Assembly: GCA_030704615.1 (NCBI GenBank)
Contig: CM060732.1
Span: forward strand, 6,450,001 to 6,514,000
Direction of reading: 5' to 3'
From: Takakia lepidozioides
Lineage: Eukaryota > Streptophyta > Takakiopsida > Takakiales > Takakiaceae
Length of the DNA stretch: 64,000 nt
The first letter of the stretch is position 1, and the number at the start of each line of letters is the position of its first letter. This document shows positions 57,159 through 64,000 of the stretch, piece by piece. The translations under genes and the position numbers were made by a program. The notes under the pieces are model-generated. The model ran no database searches. It was given only the letters and a program-made list of their open reading frames with translations, and was not told where the DNA came from.

Positions 57159-57464
57159 TTAATCTAGATGAAGATGACTAGAAAGGCTAGAAATGTAGGG
57201 AGTAGGCCAAAGGTCTCAGGTTGCGAAAACTTAAATGTGCACCCCACTGTATTGTCTACGTATTTTTTGGAAATACGAGGTTCATCCTTTGAACCATTTT
57301 TGAATGACCTCATAATTGTTCGGTACTTGTTCGACGGCATGTACAACATACTAGCAAAGTTTCAAAACAATCAAAAATTGCTGAATGAAGAAACCATTGG
57401 TTCACACATTGCAATATTTTAAATCGAACTTATACTTGTCCGGTACCTTTAAGAGGGCATGTAC
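57159..57464. other. Flank between RING relic and second gypsy
   Basis: AT-rich. TTGTTCGGTACTTG / CTTGTCCGGTACC and GGCATGTAC occur twice (about 57316-57345 and 57435-57464), a short diverged duplication directly at the insertion point. Confidence 0.5.
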
Positions 57465-59054
57465 TGTCGCGCACCTCACTTCGGTAAGCTCCCCCTCAAG
57501 TCATAGTTACTCGCTTTGATGCGCGCGCCTGACTCCCAACCTGGCCGCCGGGTCAACTTGGAGCTTCGGCTGCTCACCGGGGCATAACGGCCCCCCTTTG
57601 TTCTCCCAAAGAACCCTCCACCGATTTGGAACCAGCGGGAATTCCCTTTGGTAGTTGGCAGTCCGGAACAGCTCCCCACTCTTTGGTCGCTTTCCGGCTC
57701 GCTCGCTTACTCACTAGTTTTTGGTCACCAACGGGCTTGCACCGTTCTCGGGGGTTACTACTCCCTATATATACTTCTGTAGCTGTCGCGGGGGTTTCAC
57801 AACCAGCCATGCCATTTTATGGCGAACCACCACGAAAACCCTCGACTCCCGTGATGAGTCGCGGTGAGTCTTGGCCCACTCACCACGGCCCCTATGGACC
57901 GTGATGAGTCCCAAGACTCCCCACGACTCCCACCACGAGGTCTCCGCCCCCATGGTGAGTCCTATGCCACCCCCACTAAGTCCCGCTAAGCTACCACCCA
58001 CCCCCTTGTGGAGCCACCCCACCGCAACCCGGTGTGCGGGGCTCCATCTAGTGAGCGCCTCCGCCTCCTTGAGTGCCTTGGGCACTCAAGGGTGCTTCAG
58101 TCCCCCCATACCTATCGCTGCCGCTGCCCCCACCACAGGGGCAGCCCCTCATGTCCCGACCCCCCGCCCTCAAGGCAAAGGGCCGCGACACACACCCCCC
58201 TACCAACAGGGAGTCGATGTCCTCATCGACTTGTCCATTTTGTAGAAACGAACATCCAAGTTGTGGCGTCCCACATCAAGGAGTTTGTTTCCGTACCATG
58301 GCGTCCCATGACAAAGAACCAAACCCCACACTTGACTCTACTCTCCACTAGCTAGTTCGGCCGACTTCCTCCAAGTCCCGGCGAGGGGTGGAGCCTCTCA
58401 AGCTCCTCCCAATGCACTCTTCTTGGCCTTCTTCAAGGTCAAGGAACGATCCTCCCCGAGGATCGAATCGCCTTACTGCAACAACATTGCTTGCGATCGC
58501 TCCTGATGCCGCTTTTGGCATCACTTTGCGCAAGGGTTCACCTCGAACCCCCTTTGACTAGGAAGATAACCTTGAACCAATCGTGCGCCCCAATCACTAC
58601 AATTGGGTCCGTCTTGGAATGTTGGCTGAGGTACGGGAACACGTCGAAGCCGCACTACGACTTCGTCCCGAGGCTACACGATTATAGTACGTGAACGGAA
58701 GCACATAGCTTCCGCGTTAGCCCGCACTACAAGGCAACCACCTCGGTAGCGCAGGTACGCGCACGCGCGGCCAGTGCGCACTAGCACGTGAACTCCCAAA
58801 GAATGCGCATGTTTCCTTGCCCCTTGGATGGGAGTCACCCGATTTTGGCACTGCGCAAACACAATTAACCCAATTTACCTCTCCCACTTTTGTAAGCTAG
58901 CATGCATTCTACACACTAGCCACCACCATGCATCATCATTCCAAACAAATAGGACACACAACATTTGGAACCCATTTCCTTTATAACAAATTTTTGTACA
59001 ATACAAGTTTTTGCAATCGGATTCCTGAGCTAGCTAAGCCGGGCTAAGCATGCA
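57465..59054 (-). repeat. 3' LTR of the second gypsy
   Basis: TGTCGCGCACC..CATGCA, about 1.59 kb. A TATATATAC box near 57768 recurs at the same place in the other LTR. The right edge is set by the polypurine tract. Confidence 0.8.
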
Positions 59055-59545
59055 TTTCCTCCCCCACGCTCCAAGGTTGATGTCCCCATCAACGCTTCTT
59101 CTTCCGCTTTTGAGGTCGCCCTTCGAACTGCAACCGCCTCGGATGCGTTTCCCATTTCTGAGGCACGCACCCAAGATGCCTCCACATGATGAATCCCCTT
59201 CCATTTGACGAGATACTCCGTTTCTCGGTTCTTGAACCTCCTCGCCTTAAGTACTGCCTCCACCTCGTACTCAGGTTCATTTTCATGATCCAACAGTACA
59301 GGTGGCGGACGCAACACTTGATGCCAATTCGGACGCGCTTCATCTTTGAAGTAAGGCTTCAAAAGGGAGACGTGAAATACTGGATGCATCTTTGTTGTTT
59401 GCCGTAGCTCCAATTCATACACATCCTCATTCATAACCTTCCGGATGCGAAAGGGTCCCGCATACGGAGGTACGAACTTTGGACTCACTTCCGGAGGTAG
59501 TCGGAAATTCTTGATGTTCAACCCAGACCTCCATGCCTGCCTCAA
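59030..59545 (-). CDS. Integrase C-terminus with chromodomain
   Basis: The integrase tail (GPFRIRKVMNEDVYELEL, HPVFHVSLLKPYF) is followed by a chromodomain (YEVEAVLKARRFKNRETEYL, VKWKGIHHVEASWV). Chromodomains of plant chromoviruses direct integration to marked chromatin. The frame continues integrase from 59945 after a shift and ends just inside the LTR. Confidence 0.9.
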   Translation of the reverse strand: MRQAWRSGLNIKNFRLPPEVSPKFVPPYAGPFRIRKVMNEDVYELELRQTTKMHPVFHVSLLKPYFKDEARPNWHQVLRPPPVLLDHENEPEYEVEAVLKARRFKNRETEYLVKWKGIHHVEASWVRASEMGNASEAVAVRRATSKAEEEALMGTSTLERGGGNACLARLS

Positions 59546-60569
59546 ACTTCACTTCCCTCCGCTTCCGATTCGCCTGCCTTTCATACCGTTTCCTAGCTTT
59601 GGTAATGTTGTACTTTGCGAGCTTCAACAAACGCTCGTGTTCTTCTAGTACCGCCGCTACTGCCGGTTCCTCAACGTCCTGGGCGGCCCAACTTGTCGGC
59701 ACCAGAGGTGCTTTTCCATAGACCAATACAAAAGGGGAAACTCCCGTTGCGGAGTGTTCTGTGTTATTATAAAGAACTCTGCCACGTCTAAGTGTTCCAC
59801 CCAGTCTGTTTGGTCTGCCGACACGTAATTCCGCAAGATCTGCTTCACTACGGAATTCACTCTTTCTGTTTGGCCGTCGGTCGTAGGTCGGAAGGCGGTG
59901 CTCATCTTCAGCCTCGTCCCCATCTTCTTCCAAAGTGTCCTCCAAAATTTTCTCGTAAACTTTGGATCGCGGTCCGAGACAATATCCTTTGGGACTCCAT
60001 GATGCTTTAAGCCGTGGGCGAAGTAAAGTCGCCCTGTTTCCTGCGCCGTTGCCGTCTTCTTGGTGGCGATGAAATGACCCATTTTACTGAACCTATCCAC
60101 CACCACCATGATGCATCGAATCCTTTTGACAGCGGCATAGCAGTCATAAAATCCATCGAGACGCTTTCCCAAGTCCCCTCTGGAATCGGCAAGGGTTGTA
60201 ACAGCCCCGTTTGCTTTTTGTACTCGCTCCGGTTTTGTTGGCATGTGGTGCATGTCTTCACATACTCCTCTGCCTCCTCCCTCAGTTTGGGCCAGAAATA
60301 CTCTTTCTTCAAGAGTGCCGCAGTGCGCTTGGCTCCGCCGTGGCCCGCAAGCGGGCTATCATGGCATTCTCTCAAGAGGCTATCTCTGATCCCTCCCCCT
60401 TCGGCACGTAGAGACGCTTTTGCTTATACCGGAGCAGTCCATTTTGCAAGTGGAACTGCGATTTAACCCCCATCTTCAAGTCCTGCATCACGGACTTCGC
60501 CAGCTCATCCTTCCGGCAAGCCTTCCGGATCTTCCTTTGGAGCGCCGTCTCGCCCTTGTACACCAACAA
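59427..60569 (-). pseudogene. Second gypsy integrase, frameshifted
   Basis: Zinc-binding region (ECHDSPLAGHGGAKRT.., CTTCQQNRSEYKKQ) at 60375-60240. The catalytic core (VVVDRFSKMGHF, IVSDRDPKFT, TTDGQTERVNSV) lies in the frame of 60253-59657. Frame shifts near 60130, 59790 and 59500 mean no full protein can be read. Confidence 0.85.
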
Positions 60570-61012
60570 GAGCTGCTGCTTTCTACTTTAAAGCATCGGC
60601 TACCACGTTGTCTCGTCCCGGTTTGTACTGATATCCACGTCGAACACTGCCAAAGTATCTTGTCACCTAAGTTGTTTTGGGGACAACTTGGGCTGCATGG
60701 CAAAATACTTCACCGTGACATTGTCCGTGAACACCTTCACTGGGTTGGAACCAACATAGTGGCGCCAAAGCTCAAGACATGCACCACCGCCTTCATCTCT
60801 TTCTCGTGCGTTGGCCACCGTCGCTCCACTTCATTCAATTTCTTACTTTCGTAAGCCACTGGACGTTCATCTTGCATCAGTACACCCCCAATCGGGAAGT
60901 CCGACGCATCTGTATGTATTTCGAACGGACGATCGAACTCCGGGATTTTCAAGACTGGAGCTTCCGCCATCCGCTGCTTCAATTCAGCAAAAGCTTGGCC
61001 ACACAAGGTGTT
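60570..61012 (-). pseudogene. Second gypsy RNase H, frameshifted
   Basis: AFAELKQRMAEAPVLKIPEF and HTDASDFPIGGVLMQDE with the later VERRWPTHEKEMKAVVH. The frame is lost after about 60760. Confidence 0.8.
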
Positions 61013-61894
61013 CTATACCCAGACTTTGGATTTACACAGAAGGTCTGACAACGGCCCCGCGATCTTGGCGAAATTTCTCACATACTTCCGGTAATAGGAG
61101 GCGAGTCCTAGGAAGGATCGCACTCCCGGGACCGAAGTCGGAGGGTCCCAGTCCAAGATCGCCCTCACCTTTCTGTCATCCATTTTGATCCCATCCTGTG
61201 TAATCACATGCCCCAGGAACTCCACTTTTATGACCCCGAATTCACACTTTGAAGCTTTGGCATACAGCTTCCCTTCTCGCAATTTTTGGAACACCCTTTT
61301 CAGGTGTTCTAGGTGCTCCTCCTTTGTTTTCGAGTACACCAAGATGTCATCGATGTACACGATCTCAAAGTCATCCAACCACTCCTGAAAAAGGCTGTTC
61401 ATCAGCGTGCTAAATGTCGCTGGTGCATTGGTGAGCCCAAAAGGCATCACCAAGAACTCAAATGAACCATACCTTGTCCTGCACGCGGTCTTCTCCTCAT
61501 CTCCTTCCGCCACCCGAATTTGATGATAGCCGGAGCGCAAGTCGATCCGGCTGAAATACTTCGCTCCTGCCAACCGATCAAAGAGGTCGTCGATCCTTGG
61601 CAAAGGGTACCGGTTTTTGATAGTCACCTTATTCAGAGCCCTGTAATCGACACACATCCGCAGCGTCCCATCCTTTTTATCTGCAAATAGCACCGGGGCT
61701 CCGTAAGGTGACTTACTCGGCCAGATGTACCCCTTTGACATTAGATCTTTGAGCTGAGTCTTCAGCTCGACCAACTCTCTGTGGCTCAACTGGTAGGGCG
61801 CCTTGGTAGGCGGTTCCAATCCCGGTATCACCTCAATCTTGTGGTCAACTCCTCTTCTCGGTGGCAAACCACTTGGTAAATCCTCCGGCATCAC
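61013..61894 (-). CDS. Second gypsy reverse transcriptase
   Basis: Open for 293 codons. Motifs are [46 protein letters not shown] and the catalytic YIDDILVYS near residue 185, followed by [11 protein letters not shown] and the connection domain. It is separated from protease and RNase H by a stop and a frameshift. Confidence 0.93.
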   Translation of the reverse strand: MMPEDLPSGLPPRRGVDHKIEVIPGLEPPTKAPYQLSHRELVELKTQLKDLMSKGYIWPSKSPYGAPVLFADKKDGTLRMCVDYRALNKVTIKNRYPLPRIDDLFDRLAGAKYFSRIDLRSGYHQIRVAEGDEEKTACRTRYGSFEFLVMPFGLTNAPATFSTLMNSLFQEWLDDFEIVYIDDILVYSKTKEEHLEHLKRVFQKLREGKLYAKASKCEFGVIKVEFLGHVITQDGIKMDDRKVRAILDWDPPTSVPGVRSFLGLASYYRKYVRNFAKIAGPLSDLLCKSKVWV

Positions 61895-61967
61895 ATCCTA
61901 GTATTTCTCCAAAATCCCCTTGATCCAATCTGGGCTCGGCTCCCCATCGCCTTCTCCCTTCACTTCT

Positions 61968-62384
61968 CTAATGTAGAGCAAAAACTGGGGCTCGTGTGCC
62001 TCCTCCACGGCCCACTCCCTTGCTGACAGAAGGTTTATTCGCCCTCCCACGGGTTTGGGCATTTCCGACACTCGTAACCTCGCCACCATTCCCACATGGC
62101 AGCGTGACTACTCTCTTGCGGCCATCTAAGACCGCTCCGGATTTGCTCAAAAAAATCATCCCCAAAATGAGATCCACTCCATCGATCTCGTAGATGGTGA
62201 AGTTCTCACGTCCCTCCCAACTCCCCAGTTGAAGAGGAACATCAAACGCTAACCTTGTCGCCAATTGCAGTTCTCCTTTGGTAGAACACACCTCAATAGA
62301 GGCCCCCACGTCACTTGTCGGGAGTCCCAGCTTTTGTGCCGTTGCCGGTGTCATGAAGGAGTGCGACGCTCCTGTGTCCACCAA
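61968..62384 (-). CDS. Second gypsy protease
   Basis: Retropepsin with active site MVDTGASHSFMT near the N-terminus, then GVDLILGMIFLSK. Overlapping frames carry it on toward RT. Confidence 0.88.
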   Translation of the reverse strand: MVDTGASHSFMTPATAQKLGLPTSDVGASIEVCSTKGELQLATRLAFDVPLQLGSWEGRENFTIYEIDGVDLILGMIFLSKSGAVLDGRKRVVTLPCGNGGEVTSVGNAQTRGRANKPSVSKGVGRGGGTRAPVFALH

Positions 62385-63691
62385 AACGACACATTAGTTC
62401 TGGATATTATCCCATCCACGAACAATAACTGACTCCCTTTACGTAAGGCGCCAGTTTCCTGATACAACTCACAAGAAAATTTGCCTACCTTGCAAGTCCT
62501 GGCGACCACCGCTTCCACCAAGCGACTGATGGTATCTTCCGACAGCTCTGTGGTCGCCCGAGTCATGTTCAATTGCCGGGGCTTCGTGCACTTCTTGGCT
62601 ATGTGCCCGGGCTCCCCGCAATTGAAACACACTCCATCAAAGGTTGCCTTCTGTCCGCCATAGGCCGCTCCACCCGCTTTTCCTTTCGAAGCACCGGGTG
62701 CCGCCTTGACTTGCGATGGCCCTCCCTTCGATTTCCACGTGCCATTGTCGCCGCATGGCCTATCCCACTTCTTTTCCGGTCGGAAGGAATCACCTTCCCG
62801 CCGGTCTTCTTGTGGTTCAGCTCCGTACGGCCTTGTCTTTCACCCCTAGGGACATCTGAGAAACATTCAGCCCTCTCAATTGCCTCGTTCAAAGTCTTAG
62901 GTGGCTTCTCCTCCAACTTCCGCCTGGCCCATGGGGCCAGTCCCGCCACAAAGTTGAAGACCATTTCCGGTTCTGCCATGTCCGCGACTTCGAGCAAAAG
63001 CACATTGAAAGCCTGGACATATCCCCGAATGTCGTCTGTTTGCTTCAAATTCCTCATCTTGTCTTGGGCAAGCCAGGACGCGTTGAGGGGCACAAACTGT
63101 CTCTTCACCAATTCCTTGAACCCACTCTAGTTCAAGGTTTCCGGGCTTGGACCTCGGTCGTGAAGGCGTTTCTGCCACCATAGCCCCTCAAATAGGTGGG
63201 AGCCACTTCCACCCAATCCTCGTCACTCAACTTGGCCGCCCGGAAGTACTGCTCTAGCTCCATGAGCCAGGTGTTGAGTGCCTTCCGATTTCGGACGCCC
63301 TCAAGGTGCCGGGTTCCTTAGGCTTCACCTTAAACTTTGCCTTAGTGGAAGTGGCATTAGCCGCCTTCAACACGTCTTTCAACGTCCCGCCAAACTGCGC
63401 CAACAACCCCTTCCAAAAGGCTGCCGGCATGGGAGGCAACTCTTGGTTTGTCGGAGCTCTCAAGGATTCATCGGGCTCCGACTCCTCGGATTCCTCCTGC
63501 TCTTGAGCGGCCTTGTTTTCGGAAACATGCATCGCTTCCTCAACGGCCCGCCTCGGTGACATGTCGCCCCCATCGGGCTCACCAGGATCATCATCTTTTG
63601 GGCCGTTCCGCTTTCGCTTCGGCTTGCCCGACCCCATGATGAGGCCAATCCCAAGGACGATCGCGTACTGAACTCTAAGCTCTGATACCAA
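62351..63691 (-). pseudogene. Second gypsy Gag, frameshifted
   Basis: The frame 63691-63254 gives an acidic N-terminus, MGSGKPKRKRNGPKDDD. 63111-62599 gives the capsid (WLAQDKMRNLKQTDDIRGY, FVAGLAPWARRKLEEKPP). 62632-62351 gives a CCHC knuckle, CFNCGEPGHIAKKC. Shifts between these frames break the protein. Confidence 0.85.
63679..63690 (-). other. Primer-binding site for tRNA-iMet
   Basis: The minus strand reads TGGTATCAGAGC two bases after the LTR end, the standard plant initiator tRNA-Met complement. Confidence 0.92.
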
Positions 63692-63692
63692 G

Positions 63693-64000
63693 TGTCGCGC
63701 ACCTCACTTCGGTAAGCTCCCCCTCAAGTCATAGTTACTCGCTTTGATGCGCGCGCTTGACTCCCAACCTGGCCGCCGGGCCAACTTGGAGCTTCGGCTG
63801 CTCACCGGGGCATAATGGTCCCCCTTTGTTCTCCCAAAGAACCCTCCACCGATTTGGAACCAGCGGGAATTCCCTTTGGTAGTTGGCAGTCCGGAACAGC
63901 TCCCCACTCTTTGGTCGCTTTCCGCTCGCTCGCTTACTCACTAGTTTTTGGTCACCAACGGGCTTGCACCGTTCTCGGGATTACTACTCCCTATATATAC
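63693..64000 (-). repeat. 5' LTR of the second gypsy (partial)
   Basis: Matches 57465 onward with a handful of differences. Cut by the window end. Confidence 0.95.

Larger units (their letters stand above)
57465..64000 (-). mobile_element. Ty3/gypsy chromovirus, 5' LTR cut by the window end
   Basis: Left (3') LTR 57465-59054 and the first 308 bp of the right (5') LTR from 63693 are nearly identical, with only a few substitutions. The primer-binding site reads TGGTATCAGAGC on the minus strand (complement of 63679-63690), matching the initiator tRNA-Met 3' end. The minus-strand polypurine tract (complement of TTTCCTCCCCCAC at 59055) abuts the 3' LTR. Gag, protease, RT-RNase H, integrase and a chromodomain are all present but split by frameshifts. 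Confidence 0.93.

Overview
The window looks like nuclear DNA of a streptophyte plant, most likely a seedless land plant (moss, lycophyte or fern) with a large, repeat-rich genome. The evidence is decayed PLS-class pentatricopeptide genes with E/DYW tails, one intact 12-exon gene for a plant-type alpha/beta hydrolase, and many plant transposon families (Ty3/gypsy with LTRs, L1-like LINE, hAT, a tRNA-derived SINE). I cannot name the species. Layout, left to right: 1-4.2 kb holds three head-to-tail, broken PPR-DYW genes on the minus strand. 4.5-5.5 kb holds possible unrecognised minus-strand exons. 6.2-6.4 kb holds a SINE-like element. 7.1-12.4 kb holds the alpha/beta hydrolase gene, which appears intact, one of its introns being GC-AG. 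13.2-13.7 kb holds a hAT-type MITE with a perfect 8-bp target duplication. 14.2-16.2 kb holds two inverted copies of a retrotransposon gag piece. 16.9-19.5 kb holds a second, diverged inverted repeat. 21.9-23.9 kb holds a LINE ORF1. The most interesting part is 23.96-51.12 kb. It is bounded by a 13-bp inverted repeat (CTATTTCATGAGC) and looks like one large element, about 13.7 kb once a nested 13.5-kb gypsy retrotransposon (32871-46376, TSD AGCGG) is removed. It carries a divergent pair of paralogous genes of unknown family, an eight-exon minus-strand gene with a ParB/sulfiredoxin-like motif (DGNHR) and a beta-class N6/N4 DNA methyltransferase-like module, and a gene ending in a SWIM zinc finger. 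It also carries two arrays of a 22-bp palindrome (GGAAATGCGG, 2 bp, CCGCATTTCC). The palindromes repeat at exactly 53 bp in one array and alternately at 53 and 63 bp in the other, that is five or six turns of B-DNA. Extra copies sit in three introns of the methyltransferase gene and beside the SWIM gene. I infer a mobile element encoding its own chromatin/DNA-modification protein plus a helically phased array of binding sites. Right of it are a decayed hAT transposase (51.1-53.2 kb), a hairpin minisatellite (53.8-54.2 kb), a decayed RING/coiled-coil gene (54.6-57.2 kb) and most of a second, younger gypsy element with chromodomain and tRNA-iMet primer site (57.465 kb to the window end). Reading frames reconstructed across the LINE, methyltransferase, SWIM, hAT and RING genes contain 15 premature stops, all TGA or TAG and none TAA. 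This is what deamination of methylated CGA (CpG) and CAG (CHG) codons would give, so the transposon-rich half looks methylated and decaying while the hydrolase gene is intact. Most frameshifts lie in homopolymer runs and may partly be sequencing errors.
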